Of a DNA stretch of 64,000 nt, positions 48,650 through 56,648 are shown piece by piece. The notes under the pieces were generated by a model. It did not search any database and was not told where the DNA came from. It worked only from the letters and a program-made list of their open reading frames with translations. Both the position numbers and the translations under genes were made by a program. Source of the stretch: Yinghuangia aomiensis (lineage in GTDB: Bacteria; Actinomycetota; Actinomycetes; Streptomycetales; Streptomycetaceae); assembly GCF_039542225.1 (NCBI RefSeq), contig NZ_BAABHS010000002.1, forward strand, positions 369,926 through 433,925, written 5' to 3'. The first letter of the stretch is position 1, and every line of letters begins with the position of its first letter.

Positions 48650-49077
48650 GGCGCCCCCGGCCCGCCACCGCGCTTCTTGTGGAGGCTGATGCTGACGACG
48701 TCGTTCTCGTCCACGGTGGCGTCGACCTCGCCCGCGAGCGCGGACAGGACGGTCCACGCGAACGTGTCCCGGGCGGGGGTGTGCCCGTCGGTCGTCGGCG
48801 CGGACACCGTGATCTCCAGGGCGTCGCCCACCAGGTGGAACACGCAGGACAGGACGCTCCCCGGGACGGCTTGTCCCAGCAGCATCGCGCAGGCCTCGTC
48901 GACCGCGATGCGGAGATCCTCGATCTCGTCCAGGGTGAAGTCCAGGCGGGCGGCAAGGCCGGCCGTCGCGGTACGAAGAACCGAGAGGTACGCCCCCGCG
49001 GCGGGCAACCGGACCTCGACGAAGTCCTGCTGGCCGGCGCCGGCTTCGTCCGCCGTGTGTGCGGATCGCTGGGACAC
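48646..49077 (-). CDS. RsbW-type anti-sigma factor kinase
   Basis: 143 residues from GTG 49077 (GGAGGTGAGG upstream). A HATPase_c_2 domain: the N-box region LRIAVDEACAMLL replaces the usual Asn with Ala/Met, as seen in many Streptomyces RsbW-like proteins, and the GHKL core ends with VDATVDENDVVSISLHKK. It should bind and inhibit the sigma factor encoded immediately downstream with a GTGA overlap. An anti-anti-sigma gene is not in the window. Kinase activity is uncertain because of the N-box change. Confidence 0.83.
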   Translation of the reverse strand: MSQRSAHTADEAGAGQQDFVEVRLPAAGAYLSVLRTATAGLAARLDFTLDEIEDLRIAVDEACAMLLGQAVPGSVLSCVFHLVGDALEITVSAPTTDGHTPARDTFAWTVLSALAGEVDATVDENDVVSISLHKKRGGGPGAP

Positions 49078-49294
49078 CCTCACCTCCAAGGTGCTGCGTA
49101 GGTGATCACGGCTGTGACCACGACCGATGACGGGGGACCCCGTTGACGCTACCGCGCGGACCCCCGACCCGTCTCCGCCACCACTCTCCCAGGGAGCTGG
49201 ATCGTGATCTCCGCTGGCATCCCGTCCCGGCCCGCAAGCCTTTCGTCGTATCGCCTACGCGTACGACAGTACGTCACCGCATGTGATTTGGCGA

Positions 49295-49307
49295 GTACAC
49301 AGTGTAC
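49295..49307. promoter_or_regulatory. 13-bp palindrome upstream of anti-sigma/sigma operon
   Basis: GTACAC-A-GTGTAC, perfect 6-bp arms, 218 nt before the anti-sigma start. AT content is high for the region. A related CGTAC/GTACG repeat lies 30 bp away, so both may be sites for one regulator. Confidence 0.45.
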
Positions 49308-49572
49308 CGGTTTCCCGGGTCTCTGCATCGCGGTAGACCCGAACGGGTGAAAGTCCCCCACCTGAGAGAAACCAGCCAACGGGGCCCGATGTCAAGGATG
49401 TTGCGGGAAAGATCGCCGGATGGAGGGAATCGGGGGTGGCTGCGGAGCTTGCGGGCAACGCGCGAGCGCGCGCGTGAGCGGGTTTCAGGGGTCGGGGGCG
49501 AGCGGGCCCGAGGTGGGCTGCGGGGTTCCGTGGGGGGTGGGTCGGGGGTGCTGGTTGTGCGGGCGCCGATCT

Positions 49573-49615
49573 CAGGCGAAGGAACGTTCCCGCGGTAGAA
49601 AGCATGTTTCGCCTG
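49573..49615. promoter_or_regulatory. Long inverted repeat upstream of TetR gene
   Basis: CAGGCGAA (49573-49580) and TTCGCCTG (49608-49615), 8-bp perfect arms 27 nt apart, with GGAACGTTCC (49581-49590) inside. They are about 180 nt before the TetR start and may form operators or a structured leader. Confidence 0.4.
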
Positions 49616-49793
49616 GGATGGCAAGCGGGTTCGTGCTAATGATCGCAAGTGGATTCCCCCGTTTCGGGGACCGCGGCGTGGGAGCGCCGCGGCCGCCACC
49701 GTTCTCGACCGGGCGGTCGGTCACAAGGCCCGGTTGCGGGGGGTCGACTGTCGATGTGCAACGGGCGATCGGCCGCCAGAAAAGAGGTGATGG

Positions 49794-50330
49794 ATGGCGC
49801 GACCAGCCGGACCCGGGCGTGAGGCGCTGCTCCGCGCGGGACTCGAAGTCGCGGACGCGCGCGGGCTGTCGCGGATGTCGGTGAACGCCGTCGTGGCGGC
49901 GGCGGGCATGGCGAAGGGGAACTTCTACACGCACTTCAAGGACCGCCGCACCTATCTGGTCGAGCTGCACCGCCGGTACCACGGGGGCCTGGAGGAACGC
50001 GTCCAGGCGGCGGTCGACGGGCTGGTGCCGGGGCGCGACCGGTTCGTGGCCGGGATCACCGCGTATCTCGACGCGAGCCTGGCCATGACGGGGACCCGGG
50101 GCCTGCTGACGCAGGCGCGGACCGATCCGGACCTGAGTGACGAGACACGTGTCCACAGCACCCGCGCGGCGGAACGGCTCCGGCCGGAGATCGCCGAACT
50201 GGGGTGGGACCCGCCGGACCCGGTGGCGCACATGGTCGTGGCGATGGTGGTCGACATCGGCCACCAGGAACTGTTCGACGGGCGTCGGGAGGATCTGCGG
50301 GAGGCGCTGTTCGGGCTGGTGGTGCGCTGA
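49794..50330 (+). CDS. TetR-family regulator
   Basis: 178 residues. The helix-turn-helix is MSVNAVVAAAGMAKGNFYTHFKDRRTYLVELHRRYH (~28-63). The C-terminal effector domain is short and carries no recognisable ligand motif. Start ATG 49794 follows AAAGAGGTG. It is co-directional with proS 193 nt downstream but probably not cotranscribed. Inverted repeats at 49573-49615 are candidate autoregulatory sites. Target unknown. Confidence 0.82.
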   Translation: MARPAGPGREALLRAGLEVADARGLSRMSVNAVVAAAGMAKGNFYTHFKDRRTYLVELHRRYHGGLEERVQAAVDGLVPGRDRFVAGITAYLDASLAMTGTRGLLTQARTDPDLSDETRVHSTRAAERLRPEIAELGWDPPDPVAHMVVAMVVDIGHQELFDGRREDLREALFGLVVR

Positions 50331-50522
50331 AGGGGGCCTGAGGGGGGCGTGGGGGCGGTGGCGTGTGCGGCGGGGCGCCGTCCGGGGGCGTCGCGACGGC
50401 TTCGGAAATACGGACGATTCGGCGGTGGTGCCGCACTAGACTGCGCGGATCGCGGCCGGCGGATCCCCGGTTCCCGCGCGCCGTGGCTCCCGCACACCCC
50501 ACGAGACGAAGGTCGTTGGCCC

Positions 50523-52232
50523 ATGCGCTGGTCGGATCTCTACGTGCCCACGCTCCGGGACGACCCGGCGGACGCCGACGCCGCCAGCCACCGCCTGCTG
50601 GTCCGCGGCGGCTTCGTGCGCCAGCTGATGGCCGGGCACTACTCGCTGCTGCCGCTCGCCGTCCGCGTGCGGGCGAAGGTCGTCGGCATCGTCCGCGAGG
50701 AGATGGACCGCATCGGTGCCCAGGAGTGGCTGTTGCCCGCCATGCACCCGGCGGAGGTGTGGCAGAAGACCGGCCGGTGGGAAGCCATGGGGGAGGAGAT
50801 GTTCCGCCTCAAGGACCGCAAGGGCGCCGACCTCGCGCTGGGCATGACGCACGAGGAGATCGTCGCGACGGCGGCGCTGGAGCTTGCCTCGTACAAGCAA
50901 CTGCCCCAGACCTGGTACCAGTTCCAGACCAAGTTCCGGGACGAGCCGCGGCCGAAGAGCGGGCTGATGCGGGTCCGCGAATTCACCATGAAGGACGCCT
51001 ACAGCTTCGACCTCGACCAGGCGGGGCTCGACCGGTCGTTCGAACGGAACCACGGCGCGTACACGAGGATCTTCCGGCGCCTGGGCATTCCGGCGATCCC
51101 GGTGCAGGCGTCGAGCGGAAGCATGGGCGGCAGTACCTCGATCGAGTTCATGTCGCCGACGGAGGCGGGGGAGGACCTGGTCGCGCACTGCGCATGCGGC
51201 TACGCGGCCAACATCGAGAAGGCGACGTCGGTGGTGGCGGCGGTGGAGGACGCGGCGTCTTCGGCGCTGCCGGAACCCTTCGACACGCCGGATGCCAAGA
51301 CCATCGACGAACTGGCAGCGCGCCACGGTGTACCGGCGGACCGGCAGATCAAGACGCTGGTCTACGTCCTCGACGGCCGCCTCACGCTGGTGCTGATGCG
51401 CGGCGACCACGGCCTCGTCGAACAGAAGCTGCTGGACACCATGGCGGCCCGCACGCTGCGCCCGGCGCGGCCCGACGAGATCCGCGATGCGCTCGGCGCC
51501 TCTCCGGGCAGCCTCGGCGCGGTCGGCGTCGCGCACCTGCCGGTGATCGCCGACGAAGCGCTGCGCGGGCGCCGGGCGATGACCACGGGGGCGAACAAGG
51601 ACGGCGTGCACCTGCGCGGCGTGGACGTCGGCCGCGACCTGGCCGTGGGGCAGTGGGCGGATCTGCGCGAGGTGGCCGTTGGGGAGCCGTGCGTGGTGTG
51701 CGGGGCGGCTCTGGCGGTCGTCCGCACGGTCGAGGTCGGCCACATCTTCCAGCTCGGCACCAAGTACACCGAGGCCCTCGGCGTGACCGTGCTCGGCCCG
51801 GACGGCTCCCGCGTCACACCGGTCATGGGCTGCTACGGCATCGGCGTGGAGCGGGCGATGGCGGCGGTCGTGGAGGCCCACCACGACGACGCGGGGATCG
51901 TGTGGCCGGTGGCGGTGGCGCCGTTCGAGGTGGCGATCGTGCCGATCGGGGGCGCGAACGAGGCGGTCGCGGCGGTCGTCGGGTCGCTGTACGACGGGCT
52001 GCGCGCGCAGCGGGTCGACGTGGTGCTGGACGACCGGGACGAACGGCCCGGGGTGAAGTTCCGGGACATCGAACTGGTGGGCATCCCGTACCGGATCACG
52101 GTGGGGCCGCGCGGGTTGGCGGAGGGTCAGGTCGAGGTGACGGTGCGGGAGACGGGCGGGAGCACGTCGGTGGCGGTGGGGGAAGCGGTGGCGTACGTAC
52201 GGGGGTTGGTCGCGGACGCGACGGTCCGGTAG
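50523..52232 (+). CDS. proS: Prolyl-tRNA synthetase (bacterial type, with editing domain)
   Basis: 569 residues. Class II motif 2 (RDEPRPKSGLMRVREFTMKDAYSF, ~140-163), motif 3 (GCYGIGVERAMAAVVEAHHDD, ~437-457) and a C-terminal anticodon-binding domain. About 180 residues between motifs 2 and 3 form the INS editing domain, which clears Ala-tRNA-Pro. This marks the bacterial rather than eukaryote-like ProS. Start ATG 50523. No T-box leader is seen. A strong hairpin follows at 52257. It may be one of two proS genes, since many Streptomyces carry both types. Confidence 0.94.
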   Translation: MRWSDLYVPTLRDDPADADAASHRLLVRGGFVRQLMAGHYSLLPLAVRVRAKVVGIVREEMDRIGAQEWLLPAMHPAEVWQKTGRWEAMGEEMFRLKDRKGADLALGMTHEEIVATAALELASYKQLPQTWYQFQTKFRDEPRPKSGLMRVREFTMKDAYSFDLDQAGLDRSFERNHGAYTRIFRRLGIPAIPVQASSGSMGGSTSIEFMSPTEAGEDLVAHCACGYAANIEKATSVVAAVEDAASSALPEPFDTPDAKTIDELAARHGVPADRQIKTLVYVLDGRLTLVLMRGDHGLVEQKLLDTMAARTLRPARPDEIRDALGASPGSLGAVGVAHLPVIADEALRGRRAMTTGANKDGVHLRGVDVGRDLAVGQWADLREVAVGEPCVVCGAALAVVRTVEVGHIFQLGTKYTEALGVTVLGPDGSRVTPVMGCYGIGVERAMAAVVEAHHDDAGIVWPVAVAPFEVAIVPIGGANEAVAAVVGSLYDGLRAQRVDVVLDDRDERPGVKFRDIELVGIPYRITVGPRGLAEGQVEVTVRETGGSTSVAVGEAVAYVRGLVADATVR

Positions 52233-52256
52233 GGCCGGGCGCTTCCGGGGGTTGGT

Positions 52257-52290
52257 GCGGCGCGCTCGCCGGGTGGGGCGAGCGCGCCGC
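52257..52290. terminator. proS terminator
   Basis: A perfect 14-bp stem (52257-52270 and 52277-52290) with a 6-nt loop in the gap between convergent proS and the winged-helix gene. Confidence 0.85.
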
Positions 52291-52364
52291 GGTGGTGCCG
52301 GTGCCGGTGCTTCGTGGGTTGAACGGATGCCGGATGCGGTCCGGTGGTCCGGTGGGCGGGGCGT

Positions 52365-52808
52365 TCAGGCGTTCAGTGCGGCGAGTTCGGCGTTCGCGCG
52401 CTGGTTGACCAGGGCGAGGACACGGCCGACGGCGGCGAGGTCGTCGGCGGGGATGTCGCCCCAGATGCGGGCGGAGACGGGTGCGGTCTCCGCTGCGGCC
52501 GCGGCGATCAGCTTGCGGCCGGCGTCCGTGGGGACGACGTGCGCGCCGCTCTCGACGAGCAGGCCCTCGGCCAGCAGTTCGCCGAGCGTGGCGTGGATGG
52601 CGGCGGGGTCGGCCTTGAGCGAGCCGCAGACTTGCGCGACGAGTTCGTCCGGTGTGCGCGGGGTGGGGGCGGCGACGGCGTCGCGCAGGGTGATCTGCTG
52701 CTGGAAGGTGATGCCGTGGCGGGCCAGGACGTGCTCCAGGACTCCGCGGGCGGCGTAGTGGGCCAGGGCGAGGGCGCGGGCGTCGGCGGTGGGGGCGGTG
52801 GTGGTCAT
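52365..52808 (-). CDS. Winged-helix (MarR-like) protein
   Basis: 147 residues from ATG 52808 (AGGAG upstream). The central part has a helix-turn-helix-wing layout (TPDELVAQVCGSLKADPAAIHATLGELLAEGLLVESGAHVVPTDAGRKLI, ~53-102) with MarR-like flanking helices. The recognition helix is less canonical than in true MarR proteins. It follows the SnoaL-like gene by 86 nt and is likely cotranscribed with it under the MarR divergon operators. Role unknown. Confidence 0.7.
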   Translation of the reverse strand: MTTTAPTADARALALAHYAARGVLEHVLARHGITFQQQITLRDAVAAPTPRTPDELVAQVCGSLKADPAAIHATLGELLAEGLLVESGAHVVPTDAGRKLIAAAAAETAPVSARIWGDIPADDLAAVGRVLALVNQRANAELAALNA

Positions 52809-52894
52809 CGGTGTCTCCTGGGTGGTCTCTGCGGACGGTGGGTGTCGGGCGGGCCGGGTGTGCGTCGCGGCTCGGTCCAGTCGCGCGGCTCGGC

Positions 52895-53332
52895 CTAGAC
52901 GGCGCGGCCGAGGGCTTCGGTGAGGGCAAGCGGTTTGACGTCGAGGCGGTCGAAGCGCCAGCCGTCCTCGGTTCGGCGCGCGCGGTAGTGGTGGCTGCCG
53001 GCCGCGATGGCCTCCGTCTTGTCGTCGAGGGTGAAGACGGCGATGTCGTGGGCCCGCACGGTGGCGGTGTCGCCGTCGATGTCGACGACGAGGTTGGACT
53101 TGTTGTGCAGGGTCCCGGTGTACGTGTCGTGGCCCTTGCGGACGAGTTCGACGAGGGCGTCGATGCCGTGGGCGTGGCCGCGCGGGGACGTCACGACCAC
53201 GTCCTCGGTGAACAGCCGGCCGGTCTCGTCGTAGCGGCGTTCGTCGATCCACAGGCTGTGGCGGGCGACCAGGTCGGCGAGTTCGGCACGGTCGGCGAGG
53301 GTGCGGAGCAGGGTTTCCGAGGTGCTGGTCAT
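52895..53332 (-). CDS. SnoaL-like (NTF2-fold) protein
   Basis: 145 residues with the SnoaL_4 pattern: LADLVARHSLWIDERRYDETGRLFTEDVVVTSPRGHAHGIDALV, then TLHNKSNLVVDIDGDTATVRAHDIAVF and a closing RRTEDGWRFDRLDV. Members bind or isomerise small cyclic or aromatic compounds. RBS GGGAG precedes ATG 53332. Its promoter lies in the triple-palindrome control region shared with the divergent marR gene, so it is probably the main target of that repressor. Confidence 0.8.
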   Translation of the reverse strand: MTSTSETLLRTLADRAELADLVARHSLWIDERRYDETGRLFTEDVVVTSPRGHAHGIDALVELVRKGHDTYTGTLHNKSNLVVDIDGDTATVRAHDIAVFTLDDKTEAIAAGSHHYRARRTEDGWRFDRLDVKPLALTEALGRAV

Positions 53333-53347
53333 GACGGGCTCCCTATT

Positions 53348-53364
53348 CGTTAGAACTACTAACG
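53348..53364. promoter_or_regulatory. MarR-type operator 1
   Basis: CGTTAG-aacta-CTAACG, perfect 6-bp arms and 5-nt spacer, 15 nt upstream of the SnoaL-like start. It has the same arms as operator 3. Confidence 0.78.
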
Positions 53365-53379
53365 TTCATGTTGTGAACG
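53363..53379. promoter_or_regulatory. MarR-type operator 2
   Basis: CGTTCA-tgttg-TGAACG, perfect 6-bp arms and 5-nt spacer. It shares two bases with operator 1 and has the same architecture with two changed arm bases. Confidence 0.68.
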
Positions 53380-53388
53380 AATATAGGT

Positions 53389-53405
53389 CGTTAGTGCTAC
53401 TAACG
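53389..53405. promoter_or_regulatory. MarR-type operator 3
   Basis: CGTTAG-tgcta-CTAACG, identical arms to operator 1, centre-to-centre 41 bp (about four turns). It ends 10 nt before the TAGGCT -10 of marR, so binding would cover its -35 area. Confidence 0.78.
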
Positions 53406-53426
53406 CAAGAGTCCTAGGCTGTGCGC

Positions 53427-53912
53427 ATGGAGACCGACGACGACCTGCGCTTCGACCACGGCGAAGCGACCCCCGAGCGGCTCAAGGGCCAGTTCTCGCG
53501 CCTGGTGGGCAAGACGGCCGCCCAGACCCGCCGCGTCGCGGGCGACGCGCTCCGCGCGGTGGGGGCACGCAAAGACGACTTCGTGGTGCTGGCGGTGCTG
53601 GCCGAGTCCGGGCCGGCGAGCCAGGCGGTCCTGGCGGGCCGTACGCAGATCTACAAGAGCGACCTCGTCGCGGTCCTCAACGAACTCGCCGAGCGCGGCT
53701 GGGTCCTCCGTGCCCCGGACCCGGAGGACAGGCGCCGCAACGTCGTCACCCTCACCGACGACGGCCGACGCCGCCTCGCCGAACTCGACGGCGTCCTCGA
53801 CGGCGTCAACGAGCACATCATGTCCCCGCTCGACGCCGCGGAACGCACGCAACTGTTCGCCCTGCTGGGGCGAGTGAACGCACACCTTGCGGGGGCGGCG
53901 GAGGAGTCCTGA
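53427..53912 (+). CDS. MarR-family regulator
   Basis: 161 residues from ATG 53427; TAGGCT ends 6 nt before it, indicating a leaderless start (an earlier GTG at 53421 abuts the -10 and is unlikely). The wHTH is ASQAVLAGRTQIYKSDLVAVLNELAERGWVLRAPDPEDRRRNVVTLTDDGRRRL (~70-122), with the conserved D-x-R-x-R wing. Divergent from a SnoaL-like/winged-helix operon with three palindromes between. It very likely represses both sides; inducer unknown. Confidence 0.88.
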   Translation: METDDDLRFDHGEATPERLKGQFSRLVGKTAAQTRRVAGDALRAVGARKDDFVVLAVLAESGPASQAVLAGRTQIYKSDLVAVLNELAERGWVLRAPDPEDRRRNVVTLTDDGRRRLAELDGVLDGVNEHIMSPLDAAERTQLFALLGRVNAHLAGAAEES

Positions 53913-53978
53913 CCGTACGGCGTTGCGGTGTACGCGGTGCCGGAGGCCGTGGCCGGGGGAGCGTCGGCGCTGCGGCGA

Positions 53979-54602
53979 CTACTCGACAGCCGTGCGAAGG
54001 CCGAGGCCGATCAACACGGTTCCGCTTGCCCGGCTGATCCAGCGGCGGAATCGCGGTGCCTCGACGACGTGACGTGTGGCCGCGACCACCGAGGTCCAGA
54101 ACAGGAGCCAGGCAAGGACCACCAGGACGTGCGCGACGGCCAGGGCCGCGATCTGGGGTGCGACGGCGCGGTCGGCGGTCAGGAACTGGGGGACCAGGGT
54201 GAGGTAGACGGACGCCGCCTTGGGGTTCAGGGCGTTGGACCAGAGTCCCTGGCCGAACCCTCCCAGCCCGGTCCACGGCACGCGCCAGTGCCGACGGTTC
54301 GCGGGTGCGGGGGTGGCCCGGGTCGACCGCCAAGTGGCGATGCCCAGCCAGACCAGGTACGCGGCTCCGAGGATCTTCACCACGGTCAAAGCCTCGGCGG
54401 ATGCCATGACCAGTGCCGACAGGCCGACCGCGGCGAACGTGGCATGCACGAGCAGGCCGCACGTGGTGCCGAACGCGACGAGGACACCGTCGCGCCGCGA
54501 ACCGGCGATCACCTTCTGGGTGACGAGCGTGAAGCTGGTCCCGGGGATCAGCGTCAGCGGCGTCACGGAGGCGACGAAACCGAGTATCTGGTGCCCCTGC
54601 AC
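53979..54602 (-). CDS. LysE/RhtB-family amino acid exporter
   Basis: 207 residues from GTG 54602; TACGCT ends 6 nt before it, so it is probably leaderless. About six membrane helices with the LysE motif LIPGTSFTLVTQKVIAGSRRDG (~17-38) near the N-terminus, where the usual PGP is PGT. WSNALNPKAASVYLTLVPQF is also typical. It exports amino acids or related metabolites; the substrate is unknown. Convergent with the MarR gene. Confidence 0.88.
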   Translation of the reverse strand: MQGHQILGFVASVTPLTLIPGTSFTLVTQKVIAGSRRDGVLVAFGTTCGLLVHATFAAVGLSALVMASAEALTVVKILGAAYLVWLGIATWRSTRATPAPANRRHWRVPWTGLGGFGQGLWSNALNPKAASVYLTLVPQFLTADRAVAPQIAALAVAHVLVVLAWLLFWTSVVAATRHVVEAPRFRRWISRASGTVLIGLGLRTAVE

Positions 54603-54786
54603 GCGGCGAGCGTAGGGCGGGCGCCGCCACGAGGCCACCGGATTCCCGGACCCCGCAGACCGTTTCGCGCCGATGAGCCGGAAGACCGACCGCACCCGGC
54701 CCCCACCACGCCGAAGGCTTGGTGTCGCACGGGGTCGGGTGCGGGCGACGATGCGAGCCCGGGGCCGGAAAGGCCCTGGCGTCGGA

Positions 54787-55194
54787 TCAGGCAGCAGCCT
54801 TCTTCGTCTCCCAGAAGATCGCGTCGATCTGGGCGATCAGGTCGAGGAGGGCCTGGCCGGTGGCCGGGTCGTTCGAGCCCTTGGTGCCGCCGGCGCCGGC
54901 GGCCTTGACGGCGTCGTTGAAGAGGGTGTGGAGGTTCGGGTAGGCCTCGAAGTGCGGGGCCTTGAAGTAGTCGCTCCACAGCACCGACAGGTGGTGCTTG
55001 ACCAGCTCGGAGCGCTGCTCCTTGATCTCGATGGCGCGGGCGCGGAAGGCCGGGTCCTCGTTGCCCTGGTACTTCTCCTGGATCGCTTTGACCGACTCGG
55101 CCTCGATGCGCGCCTGCGCCGGGTCGTAGACGCCGCACGGCAGGTCGCAGTGCGCCTCGGCGGTCACCGTGCTCGCGAACAGACGAGAGAACAT
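54787..55194 (-). CDS. sodN: Nickel superoxide dismutase
   Basis: 135 residues. A 14-residue propeptide (MFSRLFASTVTAEA) precedes the nickel hook HCDLPCGVYDP (15-25). After cleavage His1, Cys2 and Cys6 of the mature chain bind nickel. The rest is a four-helix bundle that forms a hexamer. Superoxide is converted to peroxide and O2 in the cytoplasm, feeding catalase. RBS AAGGA precedes ATG 55194. The divergent sodX encodes the propeptide protease. Expression in Streptomyces is nickel-induced through Nur. Confidence 0.97.
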   Translation of the reverse strand: MFSRLFASTVTAEAHCDLPCGVYDPAQARIEAESVKAIQEKYQGNEDPAFRARAIEIKEQRSELVKHHLSVLWSDYFKAPHFEAYPNLHTLFNDAVKAAGAGGTKGSNDPATGQALLDLIAQIDAIFWETKKAAA

Positions 55195-55325
55195 GTGTGT
55201 CCTTTCTGTGATCGTCTTCCCACAGGGGACCCTACTCTGGGGAGCGCGGGATTTTCCGGCCGCCCCGGGCGGGGAACGCGGCGTGTTCCCCGGGTGGTTG
55301 GCGGAGCGTCAGGTCGGGAGGTGCG

Positions 55326-55688
55326 GTGGCGCGGGCACGTGGAGCGCACCGGGCGTGGCTGCCCTGGGGGTTCGTCGTCGTCACCGGGGGGTCGATGCTG
55401 CCCAACCTGCGGGACGGCGACCGCGCCGTGGTCCGCTATCGCGCCGCCGTCCGTCCGGGTGACGTGGTGCTGGTCCGCCGCCCCGACCGGCCCGAGGTGA
55501 CGATGGTCAAGCGGGTTTGCGAGCGGCGGCCGGGCGGTTGGTGGGTGCTCGGCGACAATCCGTACCGCAGTACGGACAGCCGCGAGTTCGGGCCGGTGCC
55601 CGAGGACTTGGTGCTCGGGCGCGTGCTGCGCGTGCGCCGGACCGGGGGGAAATGGGAACGGGTCGGCGCCGAGAACCCGTTCGAGTAA
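55326..55688 (+). CDS. sodX: Nickel SOD maturation protease
   Basis: 120 residues of the S26 signal-peptidase family. The catalytic Ser is in GGSMLPNLRDGD (~22-33) and Lys in TMVKRVCER (~60-64), followed by GDNPYRSTDSREFG. No membrane anchor is visible, matching cytoplasmic SodX, which trims the SodN propeptide to expose the nickel-binding His. Start GTG 55326 follows GGAGG. Divergent from sodN, 131 nt apart. Confidence 0.93.
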   Translation: MARARGAHRAWLPWGFVVVTGGSMLPNLRDGDRAVVRYRAAVRPGDVVLVRRPDRPEVTMVKRVCERRPGGWWVLGDNPYRSTDSREFGPVPEDLVLGRVLRVRRTGGKWERVGAENPFE

Positions 55689-55743
55689 CCCCCGGTACAT
55701 AGGCCGTTCAGGTGAAATGGCCGGAAAAGGCGGACATACCCGG

Positions 55744-56295
55744 TCAGTCCGCCGACCGTGCCTTCCGCCGCGCCCGGTACACCGCCACGTTCGCACGGGT
55801 GGCGCAGCGTTCCGAGCAGTAGCGCCGGGAGCGGTTCGCGGACGCGTCGACGAAGACGTTCCGGCACGGGGGAGCGTCGCAGAGCCCGAGGCGTTCCGGG
55901 CCGAGCGAGGTGAGCTGGACGGCGAGGCCCATGCCGGCCACGGCCGCGTACGACTCCGCGGTCCCGGCCTGGTCGTCGGCGAGGTGGATGTGCCACGGCC
56001 GCCCGTCGTGCCCGGTCACGCGCGGGTGCACGGGGAACTCGGCGAGCACACCGTTGAGCGTCGCCACCGCCTCCTCCGGGCGGCCCTCCGCCGCGTCGGC
56101 GAACACCGAGCGGAGCCGGGCGCGCACGGCGCGCAGCCGCGGGACGTCGGATTCGGCGACGCGTGCCGCGGGGCGTCCGACGGCGGCGAGCAACCGGGCG
56201 ACGTCGGCGGTGGTCCGCAGCTCGTCGGTGCCGCGGCCGGGGGCCTCGGTGTTGACCAGCCGGACCGCGTAGTCGGCGTACGCGGAGAGTTCCAC
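55744..56295 (-). CDS. CGNR zinc-finger regulator
   Basis: 183 residues from GTG 56295; TTG 56310 is an alternative. An N-terminal helical ABATE-type domain (ELSAYADYAVRLVNTEAPGRG, ~2-22) is followed by a C-terminal zinc finger LCDAPPCRNVFVDASANRSRRYCSERCATRANVAVYRARR (~135-175) with four Cys and the NR-Y-C core. CGNR proteins are predicted stress-responsive DNA binders. It is convergent with sodX, with 55 nt between their stops. Target unknown. Confidence 0.87.
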   Translation of the reverse strand: MELSAYADYAVRLVNTEAPGRGTDELRTTADVARLLAAVGRPAARVAESDVPRLRAVRARLRSVFADAAEGRPEEAVATLNGVLAEFPVHPRVTGHDGRPWHIHLADDQAGTAESYAAVAGMGLAVQLTSLGPERLGLCDAPPCRNVFVDASANRSRRYCSERCATRANVAVYRARRKARSAD

Positions 56296-56648
56296 GGCGG
56301 TCCGCTCCAAGTGCTCCGGGGTGTGGCGGTGGTTACAGCAAGCCTACTGTCCGTCGCAGTACCGTTTGCCCCCACAGGGCGGTGCGCGTTCACCAACGGT
56401 CACTACCGTCTTCAGGGCAGCGTCATCGCCCCGACGCTTCGCCGTTCGGGGGTTGTGGAAAGCTGGATATCACGGGTGACCCCCGTACCCTCGTCGGATC
56501 GTGAGCGCGGACAGCAGCGCCGGCGCCGTCGATGGCAGGCAGCATCCAGCCGTGCTCCGTGCGGCCATTTCCCGGGCCGTACCCCCCGGTGGTGGCCCGC
56601 ATCGCCGAGGAGCTGCACCACTCATCCAAAGTTGACAAAGGGGTCACT
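56296..56648. other. Control region between CGNR and malic enzyme genes
   Basis: 353 nt between divergent genes. A low-complexity open frame extends the malic enzyme frame upstream to 56532, but GTG 56649 with AAAGGGG is the better start. I see no palindrome or RNA structure strong enough to name. Confidence 0.5.

Larger units (their letters stand above)
49078..49793. other. Long control region between anti-sigma and TetR genes
   Basis: 716 nt without a supported gene. It contains CGTAC-gaca-GTACG (49260-49273), the palindrome at 49295-49307, and the long inverted repeat at 49573-49615. Open frames here are arginine- or glycine-rich shadows. The sigma operon probably has several promoters in this region. 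Confidence 0.55.

Noticed and set aside
50331..50522. Possible T-box leader before proS
   Set aside because: No T-box consensus or specifier stem is recognisable, and T-boxes in actinobacteria are mostly tied to ileS.
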